This document shows, piece after piece, positions 50,913 to 63,000 of a stretch of DNA of 64,000 nucleotides; position 1 is the first letter of the stretch; each line of letters opens with the position of its first letter. A program made the translations under genes and the position numbers. The stretch is taken from the NCBI GenBank assembly GCA_964019425.1, contig OZ025819.1, positions 968,566 through 1,032,565 on the forward strand. Reading direction: 5' to 3'. Source of the stretch: Flectonema sp. DT1601. Taxonomy: Eukaryota > Euglenozoa > Diplonemea > Diplonemida > Diplonemidae. Under the pieces are notes generated by a model, which was not told the origin of the DNA, did no database searches, and saw only the letters and a list, made by a program, of their open reading frames with translations.

Positions 50913-51012
50913 CATTTCGTGTAATTATCTTTACATTAGTTCATTCAAACAAGTTACAATACTTCGTTCTATAGTTTCAAATAAATATGGCAGACTGATT
51001 AGGGTGATTCCC

Positions 51013-54000
51013 CGCAAACCCGCAAACCCGCAAACCCGCAAACCCGCAAACCCGCAAACCCGCAAACCCGCAAACCCGCAAACCCGCAAACCCGCAAACC
51101 CGCAAACCCGCAAACCCGCAAACCCGCAAACCCGCAAACCCGCAAACCCGCAAACCCGCAAACCCGCAAACCCGCAAACCCGCAAACCCGCAAACCCGCA
51201 AACCCGCAAACCCGCAAACCCGCAAACCCGCAAACCCGCAAACCCGCAAACCCGCAAACCCGCAAACCCGCAAACCCGCAAACCCGCAAACCCGCAAACC
51301 CGCAAACCCGCAAACCCGCAAACCCGCAAACCCGCAAACCCGCAAACCCGCAAACCCGCAAACCCGCAAACCCGCAAACCCGCAAACCCGCAAACCCGCA
51401 AACCCGCAAACCCGCAAACCCGCAAACCCGCAAACCCGCAAACCCGCAAACCCGCAAACCCGCAAACCCGCAAACCCGCAAACCCGCAAACCCGCAAACC
51501 CGCAAACCCGCAAACCCGCAAACCCGCAAACCCGCAAACCCGCAAACCCGCAAACCCGCAAACCCGCAAACCCGCAAACCCGCAAACCCGCAAACCCGCA
51601 AACCCGCAAACCCGCAAACCCGCAAACCCGCAAACCCGCAAACCCGCAAACCCGCAAACCCGCAAACCCGCAAACCCGCAAACCCGCAAACCCGCAAACC
51701 CGCAAACCCGCAAACCCGCAAACCCGCAAACCCGCAAACCCGCAAACCCGCAAACCCGCAAACCCGCAAACCCGCAAACCCGCAAACCCGCAAACCCGCA
51801 AACCCGCAAACCCGCAAACCCGCAAACCCGCAAACCCGCAAACCCGCAAACCCGCAAACCCGCAAACCCGCAAACCCGCAAACCCGCAAACCCGCAAACC
51901 CGCAAACCCGCAAACCCGCAAACCCGCAAACCCGCAAACCCGCAAACCCGCAAACCCGCAAACCCGCAAACCCGCAAACCCGCAAACCCGCAAACCCGCA
52001 AACCCGCAAACCCGCAAACCCGCAAACCCGCAAACCCGCAAACCCGCAAACCCGCAAACCCGCAAACCCGCAAACCCGCAAACCCGCAAACCCGCAAACC
52101 CGCAAACCCGCAAACCCGCAAACCCGCAAACCCGCAAACCCGCAAACCCGCAAACCCGCAAACCCGCAAACCCGCAAACCCGCAAACCCGCAAACCCGCA
52201 AACCCGCAAACCCGCAAACCCGCAAACCCGCAAACCCGCAAACCCGCAAACCCGCAAACCCGCAAACCCGCAAACCCGCAAACCCGCAAACCCGCAAACC
52301 CGCAAACCCGCAAACCCGCAAACCCGCAAACCCGCAAACCCGCAAACCCGCAAACCCGCAAACCCGCAAACCCGCAAACCCGCAAACCCGCAAACCCGCA
52401 AACCCGCAAACCCGCAAACCCGCAAACCCGCAAACCCGCAAACCCGCAAACCCGCAAACCCGCAAACCCGCAAACCCGCAAACCCGCAAACCCGCAAACC
52501 CGCAAACCCGCAAACCCGCAAACCCGCAAACCCGCAAACCCGCAAACCCGCAAACCCGCAAACCCGCAAACCCGCAAACCCGCAAACCCGCAAACCCGCA
52601 AACCCGCAAACCCGCAAACCCGCAAACCCGCAAACCCGCAAACCCGCAAACCCGCAAACCCGCAAACCCGCAAACCCGCAAACCCGCAAACCCGCAAACC
52701 CGCAAACCCGCAAACCCGCAAACCCGCAAACCCGCAAACCCGCAAACCCGCAAACCCGCAAACCCGCAAACCCGCAAACCCGCAAACCCGCAAACCCGCA
52801 AACCCGCAAACCCGCAAACCCGCAAACCCGCAAACCCGCAAACCCGCAAACCCGCAAACCCGCAAACCCGCAAACCCGCAAACCCGCAAACCCGCAAACC
52901 CGCAAACCCGCAAACCCGCAAACCCGCAAACCCGCAAACCCGCAAACCCGCAAACCCGCAAACCCGCAAACCCGCAAACCCGCAAACCCGCAAACCCGCA
53001 AACCCGCAAACCCGCAAACCCGCAAACCCGCAAACCCGCAAACCCGCAAACCCGCAAACCCGCAAACCCGCAAACCCGCAAACCCGCAAACCCGCAAACC
53101 CGCAAACCCGCAAACCCGCAAACCCGCAAACCCGCAAACCCGCAAACCCGCAAACCCGCAAACCCGCAAACCCGCAAACCCGCAAACCCGCAAACCCGCA
53201 AACCCGCAAACCCGCAAACCCGCAAACCCGCAAACCCGCAAACCCGCAAACCCGCAAACCCGCAAACCCGCAAACCCGCAAACCCGCAAACCCGCAAACC
53301 CGCAAACCCGCAAACCCGCAAACCCGCAAACCCGCAAACCCGCAAACCCGCAAACCCGCAAACCCGCAAACCCGCAAACCCGCAAACCCGCAAACCCGCA
53401 AACCCGCAAACCCGCAAACCCGCAAACCCGCAAACCCGCAAACCCGCAAACCCGCAAACCCGCAAACCCGCAAACCCGCAAACCCGCAAACCCGCAAACC
53501 CGCAAACCCGCAAACCCGCAAACCCGCAAACCCGCAAACCCGCAAACCCGCAAACCCGCAAACCCGCAAACCCGCAAACCCGCAAACCCGCAAACCCGCA
53601 AACCCGCAAACCCGCAAACCCGCAAACCCGCAAACCCGCAAACCCGCAAACCCGCAAACCCGCAAACCCGCAAACCCGCAAACCCGCAAACCCGCAAACC
53701 CGCAAACCCGCAAACCCGCAAACCCGCAAACCCGCAAACCCGCAAACCCGCAAACCCGCAAACCCGCAAACCCGCAAACCCGCAAACCCGCAAACCCGCA
53801 AACCCGCAAACCCGCAAACCCGCAAACCCGCAAACCCGCAAACCCGCAAACCCGCAAACCCGCAAACCCGCAAACCCGCAAACCCGCAAACCCGCAAACC
53901 CGCAAACCCGCAAACCCGCAAACCCGCAAACCCGCAAACCCGCAAACCCGCAAACCCGCAAACCCGCAAACCCGCAAACCCGCAAACCCGCAAACCCGCA

Positions 54001-54124
54001 AACCCGCAAACCCGCAAACCCGCAAACCCGCAAACCCGCAAACCCGCAAACCCGCAAACCCGCAAACCCGCAAACCCGCAAACCCGCAAACCCGCAAACC
54101 CGCAAACCCGCAAACCCGCAAACC
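51013..54124. repeat. Array 2 of CCCGCAAA (389 units)
   Basis: 3112 bases, exactly 389 units of 8, with no variant that I could see. It lies between elements H and I. All reading frames on both strands are open because the unit has no stop in any phase; this is not coding. Confidence 0.95.
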
Positions 54125-54312
54125 TAACTACAGCGGGGGAACCGGAACTTCGAAGTACAGCCGTCAGCATCATTTTCTCGCCATCGTTTGGCGCATCGAT
54201 ACATCCTATCAGAATATATTTCATTTTATTTAGAGCTGTTTAACTCATGTTTACCTTTCCTTTTCTTTCAGCCGACGGGTTCGACCTATTAAACACTTAA
54301 ACAAAAAGAAAA
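54125..54312 (+). repeat. Split direct repeat A1 of element I
   Basis: 188 bases, matching A2 (56627-56813, 187 bases); A1 has one extra G in its first G run. It contains a polypyrimidine-AG, cctttccttttctttcag, with AG at 54270-54271. Confidence 0.9.
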
Positions 54313-54737
54313 GAGTGGAGAGGGAGGAAGTGATCATCGACTGGCTCAGCACGCCGAAGCTTCGATCAGCAAATCCATTCGTCCCGTCACGTTGGACTGT
54401 GATACGGGGGAGCATGACGGGAGAGATCTGGTTGCTTTTAAAGGACAAGATTCCATTCGGGGCACTCACAAACAGAACAACAGAAATGTTGGATCGGATG
54501 TGGGGAAGGGATCCGAACATGAAGGGATTTACAGCACACTCGATAAAGCGCGGCGCAGCAACAGTACTTTACGAAAACCTTGCAAAGGGAGCGGACTTAC
54601 CGGAGCACATTATCTCTCGGACCCTGAAGCATGCGGAGAAGGAGACAGGGATATCATCAACATCGCTGAGGTACGGGGGTGCGCCAGCCGACATGGCAGT
54701 TGCTCTACAGACTTGGAAAGCCACCCAGCTCTTGTAA
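54313..54737 (+). pseudogene. C-terminal half of the tyrosine recombinase of element I
   Basis: 140 codons from the first ATG at 54315 to TAA. It keeps His75 and Arg79 (AHSIKRGAA), His106 (LKHAEKE) and Tyr120 (SLRYGG), numbered from 54315, but lacks the N-terminal domain and the first catalytic Arg. The left edge joins A1 directly, so the deletion removed gag and half of this gene. Inactive. It resembles the recombinase of H but is clearly a different family. Confidence 0.85.
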
Positions 54738-56365
54738 AACATGCACCGCATAGCATCTCGAGAAGGGGCCAGCGGACGAGGCTACCTGTCACAGCGGAAG
54801 AGAAGGCATCACCGCTTCATGTTTCTTCTATAAAACTAATGAATGTTGACGGGCTTCGAGGGAGGCTGAACGACTCGGCAAGGGTGCGGTTTGATAGTGT
54901 CTGGGATATGGTATTCCCAAGGCAAACACCACCTTCGCGAAGCAGCACACACTCGAAACACTCAACTCTCCAGCCTAGCCATGCTGACGAACTGGTTAGT
55001 CGTTCTATCGCACGCCATGCTGAAGCAGGGGGGGTAATGCAAAATGTGCCGTTCACTGTTGTTGAGGGGAAGGCTGAGGGCTTACGCCAGCGATTCATAC
55101 TCTGGACAAAGGGACTGAACGACTGGGGCGAGGGTACTGGGTACCAAGCCGCCGTTCCACTGAAGCACATCTCAGCTTATCTTGGTGCTGTCAAGCAGGA
55201 GTGCGCCACAACTCGTGACTTCAGAACAGGATTCTTTGCGATTGAAATTCCAACATATGCAAGACATCTCTTCAGGTTCCAAGATAGCTCTGGAAGATGG
55301 TTCGAGATGCAACGACTACCGATGGGACATATTGGCGCCCCGGAACTAATGCACACGCTCGCCGCATCCGCTGCAGGACATCCCGACTACGTTAGAAGTG
55401 ACATTGCCGTGCACTCCGTTGGTATTGACATCTTTATTGACAATATAAGGTACACAGGGGAGCGGAAGCATATTCTCGATGCGACGACAGTGCTTGATGA
55501 GACTGCTTCGGGTATGTCTATTACATGGAAGGCTTCCGACTCACATACTGCTGCGACAACTTACACGTTCCTCGGGGCGGACTTTAATCATGAGCTTCGT
55601 ACGGTAAGGGCTTCTGAGAAAATTCGACGCAAGATAAGTGGTGTGAATCTTTCCAACTGCACAGCTTCACAGCTCGAGTCACTCGGAGGAAGACTTGTTC
55701 ACGCAAGCGCAATTGCAGGCGTTCCGATGGGTCAGTTCTGGTATGCAGTGAAGTTCCTTCGAAGGCTTGTCAACGGTCTCAATAGGGGGACCCGCCGTCC
55801 AGAAGCGAATGTTAACATCCCGCCGTCAGTTACCGCACAACTCTCTGCATGGTGCACTGCGGCTCTCAAGCAACAGACGATCTTCCAGCATGATAGCAGA
55901 AATTCAGTTACAACGTTCATCGACGCTTCTATGACGGGATGGGGCGGCGTTATTATTGATGACTCAACAGCTGAAATTATTATCCTCGGCGGCTCCTGGA
56001 CGCCATCAGAAGCACGCCTCCACATCAACGTTCTCGAATCTCTTGCATTATCTAAGACGCTTTCTCAGCTTCCCGTAAGATATAAGGGTGGCACCCTATC
56101 ACTCTGGATCGATAACACTTCTGTTGTTGGTGCACTTCGAAAGAAACTCTGTGCTAGGTCAGCAGACTTAAACAAGAATGTCGTTCTTTCTTCTATAATA
56201 TTCAAGAACCTCCAGCTCGATGTTAACATCGGATGGGTCGCGTCAGCTAACAATCCAGCTGACATCCCATCACGCCTCCCAGAACACAAAATCTCATCGG
56301 CATCAACACTGCATACTGTCGAACTTGCGCTGCGGAGGTTTATTACAAGCGACGGGGTGGAGTGA
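54738..56365 (+). CDS. Reverse transcriptase-RNase H of element I
   Basis: The frame is -1 relative to the recombinase and overlaps it; no ATG of this frame lies close to the recombinase stop, so a frameshift or a later start (near 54840) is possible. RT: RDFRTGFFAIEIP, MQRLPMGHIGAPELM, and the box FIDNIRY, again Asp-Asn. RNase H: TFIDASMTGWGGVI (Asp), INVLESLALSKT (Glu), LWIDNTSVVGAL (Asp) and NPADIPSRL. The coding frame is intact to TGA at 56363-56365, directly followed by B1. Its motifs match those of H; the rest is strongly diverged. Confidence 0.8.
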
Positions 56366-56626
56366 GGCAGGCCAACCGGTGCCGCTACTCGGACTGCTCA
56401 CTCACATGGCTTTCTGCCACGCTCAGCCGATAGCGACCACCACCTGCGGTCTACTTACCTCACTTCGTGAAAAGAATTTGTGAACTCCTATAGTTTAATT
56501 TCTCTATCCTTCCTAGTGATAGACGAGCTACTTAGTTTTATCCATAGTTTCATGTTTTACTATTACATTTCTTCTACTCTTATCTTTCCTTCCTTTCTTT
56601 CAGGCTGTACAGGAGTTATGGTTCCC
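56366..56626 (+). repeat. Split direct repeat B1 of element I
   Basis: 261 bases, the same length as B2 and apparently identical. It starts right after the RT-RNase H stop. It contains a polypyrimidine-AG, ctttccttcctttctttcag, with AG at 56602-56603. Confidence 0.9.
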
Positions 56627-56644
56627 TAACTACAGCGGGGAACC
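56620..56644. promoter_or_regulatory. Candidate recombinase core site at the B1/A2 junction
   Basis: GGTTCCC (56620-56626) and GGGAACC (56638-56644) form 7-bp inverted arms around the 11-bp spacer taactacagcg. This junction equals the end-to-start joint of a circular form of the element, where the recombinase would cut. The ends of element H, if joined, give the same design. Confidence 0.6.
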
Positions 56645-56813
56645 GGAACTTCGAAGTACAGCCGTCAGCATCATTTTCTCGCCATCGTTTGGCGCATCGA
56701 TACATCCTATCAGAATATATTTCATTTTATTTAGAGCTGTTTAACTCATGTTTACCTTTCCTTTTCTTTCAGCCGACGGGTTCGACCTATTAAACACTTA
56801 AACAAAAAGAAAA
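56627..56813 (+). repeat. Split direct repeat A2 of element I
   Basis: 187 bases, copy of A1. It is followed by a short spacer (cccacccaccgaccccct) before B2. Confidence 0.9.
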
Positions 56814-56832
56814 CCCACCCACCGACCCCCTC

Positions 56833-57093
56833 GGCAGGCCAACCGGTGCCGCTACTCGGACTGCTCACTCACATGGCTTTCTGCCACGCTCAGCCGATAG
56901 CGACCACCACCTGCGGTCTACTTACCTCACTTCGTGAAAAGAATTTGTGAACTCCTATAGTTTAATTTCTCTATCCTTCCTAGTGATAGACGAGCTACTT
57001 AGTTTTATCCATAGTTTCATGTTTTACTATTACATTTCTTCTACTCTTATCTTTCCTTCCTTTCTTTCAGGCTGTACAGGAGTTATGGTTCCC
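56833..57093 (+). repeat. Split direct repeat B2 of element I
   Basis: 261 bases, copy of B1. Its right end GGTTCCC abuts array 3 at CGCAAAC. Confidence 0.9.
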
Positions 57094-60000
57094 CGCAAAC
57101 CCGCAAACCCGCAAACCCGCAAACCCGCAAACCCGCAAACCCGCAAACCCGCAAACCCGCAAACCCGCAAACCCGCAAACCCGCAAACCCGCAAACCCGC
57201 AAACCCGCAAACCCGCAAACCCGCAAACCCGCAAACCCGCAAACCCGCAAACCCGCAAACCCGCAAACCCGCAAACCCGCAAACCCGCAAACCCGCAAAC
57301 CCGCAAACCCGCAAACCCGCAAACCCGCAAACCCGCAAACCCGCAAACCCGCAAACCCGCAAACCCGCAAACCCGCAAACCCGCAAACCCGCAAACCCGC
57401 AAACCCGCAAACCCGCAAACCCGCAAACCCGCAAACCCGCAAACCCGCAAACCCGCAAACCCGCAAACCCGCAAACCCGCAAACCCGCAAACCCGCAAAC
57501 CCGCAAACCCGCAAACCCGCAAACCCGCAAACCCGCAAACCCGCAAACCCGCAAACCCGCAAACCCGCAAACCCGCAAACCCGCAAACCCGCAAACCCGC
57601 AAACCCGCAAACCCGCAAACCCGCAAACCCGCAAACCCGCAAACCCGCAAACCCGCAAACCCGCAAACCCGCAAACCCGCAAACCCGCAAACCCGCAAAC
57701 CCGCAAACCCGCAAACCCGCAAACCCGCAAACCCGCAAACCCGCAAACCCGCAAACCCGCAAACCCGCAAACCCGCAAACCCGCAAACCCGCAAACCCGC
57801 AAACCCGCAAACCCGCAAACCCGCAAACCCGCAAACCCGCAAACCCGCAAACCCGCAAACCCGCAAACCCGCAAACCCGCAAACCCGCAAACCCGCAAAC
57901 CCGCAAACCCGCAAACCCGCAAACCCGCAAACCCGCAAACCCGCAAACCCGCAAACCCGCAAACCCGCAAACCCGCAAACCCGCAAACCCGCAAACCCGC
58001 AAACCCGCAAACCCGCAAACCCGCAAACCCGCAAACCCGCAAACCCGCAAACCCGCAAACCCGCAAACCCGCAAACCCGCAAACCCGCAAACCCGCAAAC
58101 CCGCAAACCCGCAAACCCGCAAACCCGCAAACCCGCAAACCCGCAAACCCGCAAACCCGCAAACCCGCAAACCCGCAAACCCGCAAACCCGCAAACCCGC
58201 AAACCCGCAAACCCGCAAACCCGCAAACCCGCAAACCCGCAAACCCGCAAACCCGCAAACCCGCAAACCCGCAAACCCGCAAACCCGCAAACCCGCAAAC
58301 CCGCAAACCCGCAAACCCGCAAACCCGCAAACCCGCAAACCCGCAAACCCGCAAACCCGCAAACCCGCAAACCCGCAAACCCGCAAACCCGCAAACCCGC
58401 AAACCCGCAAACCCGCAAACCCGCAAACCCGCAAACCCGCAAACCCGCAAACCCGCAAACCCGCAAACCCGCAAACCCGCAAACCCGCAAACCCGCAAAC
58501 CCGCAAACCCGCAAACCCGCAAACCCGCAAACCCGCAAACCCGCAAACCCGCAAACCCGCAAACCCGCAAACCCGCAAACCCGCAAACCCGCAAACCCGC
58601 AAACCCGCAAACCCGCAAACCCGCAAACCCGCAAACCCGCAAACCCGCAAACCCGCAAACCCGCAAACCCGCAAACCCGCAAACCCGCAAACCCGCAAAC
58701 CCGCAAACCCGCAAACCCGCAAACCCGCAAACCCGCAAACCCGCAAACCCGCAAACCCGCAAACCCGCAAACCCGCAAACCCGCAAACCCGCAAACCCGC
58801 AAACCCGCAAACCCGCAAACCCGCAAACCCGCAAACCCGCAAACCCGCAAACCCGCAAACCCGCAAACCCGCAAACCCGCAAACCCGCAAACCCGCAAAC
58901 CCGCAAACCCGCAAACCCGCAAACCCGCAAACCCGCAAACCCGCAAACCCGCAAACCCGCAAACCCGCAAACCCGCAAACCCGCAAACCCGCAAACCCGC
59001 AAACCCGCAAACCCGCAAACCCGCAAACCCGCAAACCCGCAAACCCGCAAACCCGCAAACCCGCAAACCCGCAAACCCGCAAACCCGCAAACCCGCAAAC
59101 CCGCAAACCCGCAAACCCGCAAACCCGCAAACCCGCAAACCCGCAAACCCGCAAACCCGCAAACCCGCAAACCCGCAAACCCGCAAACCCGCAAACCCGC
59201 AAACCCGCAAACCCGCAAACCCGCAAACCCGCAAACCCGCAAACCCGCAAACCCGCAAACCCGCAAACCCGCAAACCCGCAAACCCGCAAACCCGCAAAC
59301 CCGCAAACCCGCAAACCCGCAAACCCGCAAACCCGCAAACCCGCAAACCCGCAAACCCGCAAACCCGCAAACCCGCAAACCCGCAAACCCGCAAACCCGC
59401 AAACCCGCAAACCCGCAAACCCGCAAACCCGCAAACCCGCAAACCCGCAAACCCGCAAACCCGCAAACCCGCAAACCCGCAAACCCGCAAACCCGCAAAC
59501 CCGCAAACCCGCAAACCCGCAAACCCGCAAACCCGCAAACCCGCAAACCCGCAAACCCGCAAACCCGCAAACCCGCAAACCCGCAAACCCGCAAACCCGC
59601 AAACCCGCAAACCCGCAAACCCGCAAACCCGCAAACCCGCAAACCCGCAAACCCGCAAACCCGCAAACCCGCAAACCCGCAAACCCGCAAACCCGCAAAC
59701 CCGCAAACCCGCAAACCCGCAAACCCGCAAACCCGCAAACCCGCAAACCCGCAAACCCGCAAACCCGCAAACCCGCAAACCCGCAAACCCGCAAACCCGC
59801 AAACCCGCAAACCCGCAAACCCGCAAACCCGCAAACCCGCAAACCCGCAAACCCGCAAACCCGCAAACCCGCAAACCCGCAAACCCGCAAACCCGCAAAC
59901 CCGCAAACCCGCAAACCCGCAAACCCGCAAACCCGCAAACCCGCAAACCCGCAAACCCGCAAACCCGCAAACCCGCAAACCCGCAAACCCGCAAACCCGC

Positions 60001-63000
60001 AAACCCGCAAACCCGCAAACCCGCAAACCCGCAAACCCGCAAACCCGCAAACCCGCAAACCCGCAAACCCGCAAACCCGCAAACCCGCAAACCCGCAAAC
60101 CCGCAAACCCGCAAACCCGCAAACCCGCAAACCCGCAAACCCGCAAACCCGCAAACCCGCAAACCCGCAAACCCGCAAACCCGCAAACCCGCAAACCCGC
60201 AAACCCGCAAACCCGCAAACCCGCAAACCCGCAAACCCGCAAACCCGCAAACCCGCAAACCCGCAAACCCGCAAACCCGCAAACCCGCAAACCCGCAAAC
60301 CCGCAAACCCGCAAACCCGCAAACCCGCAAACCCGCAAACCCGCAAACCCGCAAACCCGCAAACCCGCAAACCCGCAAACCCGCAAACCCGCAAACCCGC
60401 AAACCCGCAAACCCGCAAACCCGCAAACCCGCAAACCCGCAAACCCGCAAACCCGCAAACCCGCAAACCCGCAAACCCGCAAACCCGCAAACCCGCAAAC
60501 CCGCAAACCCGCAAACCCGCAAACCCGCAAACCCGCAAACCCGCAAACCCGCAAACCCGCAAACCCGCAAACCCGCAAACCCGCAAACCCGCAAACCCGC
60601 AAACCCGCAAACCCGCAAACCCGCAAACCCGCAAACCCGCAAACCCGCAAACCCGCAAACCCGCAAACCCGCAAACCCGCAAACCCGCAAACCCGCAAAC
60701 CCGCAAACCCGCAAACCCGCAAACCCGCAAACCCGCAAACCCGCAAACCCGCAAACCCGCAAACCCGCAAACCCGCAAACCCGCAAACCCGCAAACCCGC
60801 AAACCCGCAAACCCGCAAACCCGCAAACCCGCAAACCCGCAAACCCGCAAACCCGCAAACCCGCAAACCCGCAAACCCGCAAACCCGCAAACCCGCAAAC
60901 CCGCAAACCCGCAAACCCGCAAACCCGCAAACCCGCAAACCCGCAAACCCGCAAACCCGCAAACCCGCAAACCCGCAAACCCGCAAACCCGCAAACCCGC
61001 AAACCCGCAAACCCGCAAACCCGCAAACCCGCAAACCCGCAAACCCGCAAACCCGCAAACCCGCAAACCCGCAAACCCGCAAACCCGCAAACCCGCAAAC
61101 CCGCAAACCCGCAAACCCGCAAACCCGCAAACCCGCAAACCCGCAAACCCGCAAACCCGCAAACCCGCAAACCCGCAAACCCGCAAACCCGCAAACCCGC
61201 AAACCCGCAAACCCGCAAACCCGCAAACCCGCAAACCCGCAAACCCGCAAACCCGCAAACCCGCAAACCCGCAAACCCGCAAACCCGCAAACCCGCAAAC
61301 CCGCAAACCCGCAAACCCGCAAACCCGCAAACCCGCAAACCCGCAAACCCGCAAACCCGCAAACCCGCAAACCCGCAAACCCGCAAACCCGCAAACCCGC
61401 AAACCCGCAAACCCGCAAACCCGCAAACCCGCAAACCCGCAAACCCGCAAACCCGCAAACCCGCAAACCCGCAAACCCGCAAACCCGCAAACCCGCAAAC
61501 CCGCAAACCCGCAAACCCGCAAACCCGCAAACCCGCAAACCCGCAAACCCGCAAACCCGCAAACCCGCAAACCCGCAAACCCGCAAACCCGCAAACCCGC
61601 AAACCCGCAAACCCGCAAACCCGCAAACCCGCAAACCCGCAAACCCGCAAACCCGCAAACCCGCAAACCCGCAAACCCGCAAACCCGCAAACCCGCAAAC
61701 CCGCAAACCCGCAAACCCGCAAACCCGCAAACCCGCAAACCCGCAAACCCGCAAACCCGCAAACCCGCAAACCCGCAAACCCGCAAACCCGCAAACCCGC
61801 AAACCCGCAAACCCGCAAACCCGCAAACCCGCAAACCCGCAAACCCGCAAACCCGCAAACCCGCAAACCCGCAAACCCGCAAACCCGCAAACCCGCAAAC
61901 TCGCAAACCCGCAAACCCGCAAACCCGCAAACCCGCAAACCCGCAAACCCGCAAACCCGCAAACCCGCAAACCCGCAAACCCGCAAACCCGCAAACCCGC
62001 AAACCCGCAAACCCGCAAACCCGCAAACCCGCAAACCCGCAAACCCGCAAACCCGCAAACCCGCAAACCCGCAAACCCGCAAACCCGCAAACCCGCAAAC
62101 CCGCAAACCCGCAAACCCGCAAACCCGCAAACCCGCAAACCCGCAAACCCGCAAACCCGCAAACCCGCAAACCCGCAAACCCGCAAACCCGCAAACCCGC
62201 AAACCCGCAAACCCGCAAACCCGCAAACCCGCAAACCCGCAAACCCGCAAACCCGCAAACCCGCAAACCCGCAAACCCGCAAACCCGCAAACCCGCAAAC
62301 CCGCAAACCCGCAAACCCGCAAACCCGCAAACCCGCAAACCCGCAAACCCGCAAACCCGCAAACCCGCAAACCCGCAAACCCGCAAACCCGCAAACCCGC
62401 AAACCCGCAAACCCGCAAACCCGCAAACCCGCAAACCCGCAAACCCGCAAACCCGCAAACCCGCAAACCCGCAAACCCGCAAACCCGCAAACCCGCAAAC
62501 CCGCAAACCCGCAAACCCGCAAACCCGCAAACCCGCAAACCCGCAAACCCGCAAACCCGCAAACCCGCAAACCCGCAAACCCGCAAACCCGCAAACCCGC
62601 AAACCCGCAAACCCGCAAACCCGCAAACCCGCAAACCCGCAAACCCGCAAACCCGCAAACCCGCAAACCCGCAAACCCGCAAACCCGCAAACCCGCAAAC
62701 CCGCAAACCCGCAAACCCGCAAACCCGCAAACCCGCAAACCCGCAAACCCGCAAACCCGCAAACCCGCAAACCCGCAAACCCGCAAACCCGCAAACCCGC
62801 AAACCCGCAAACCCGCAAACCCGCAAACCCGCAAACCCGCAAACCCGCAAACCCGCAAACCCGCAAACCCGCAAACCCGCAAACCCGCAAACCCGCAAAC
62901 CCGCAAACCCGCAAACCCGCAAACCCGCAAACCCGCAAACCCGCAAACCCGCAAACCCGCAAACCCGCAAACCCGCAAACCCGCAAACCCGCAAACCCGC

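Larger units (their letters stand above)
46568..51012 (+). mobile_element. Tyrosine-recombinase retrotransposon H (4.4 kb) inside the 8-bp array
   Basis: Contains gag-like, tyrosine recombinase and RT-RNase H genes in that order, like Ngaro/PAT and VIPER/TATE rather than LTR elements. It interrupts the array between AAACC and CGCAAA with no target duplication. The ends form imperfect inverted arms: GGGAATCAACC at 46577-46587 and GGGTGATTCCC at 51002-51012. The 5' leader is about 320 bases and the 3' end only about 100. Unlike element I, no split direct repeat copy is found at the 3' end. Confidence 0.85.
54125..57093 (+). mobile_element. Tyrosine-recombinase retrotransposon I with split direct repeats, internally deleted
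   Basis: Layout A1 (54125-54312), remnant recombinase, RT-RNase H, B1 (56366-56626), A2 (56627-56813), about 19 spacer bases, B2 (56833-57093). This is the split direct repeat plan of Ngaro/PAT elements. The insertion is precise: AAACC on the left and CGCAAAC on the right restore the repeat. Gag and the first half of the recombinase are deleted between A1 and 54313. Confidence 0.9.

Noticed and set aside
51013-54124. CRISPR-like array
   Set aside because: The repeats are contiguous 8-mers with no spacers and there are no Cas genes; the genome is eukaryotic.
51004-54243. Long ORF of KPANPQTR repeats on + (and RVCGFAGL repeats on -) over array 2
   Set aside because: An 8-bp unit lacking stops in every phase leaves all six frames open. 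The periodic peptide is an artefact, with no start signal or flanking gene structure.
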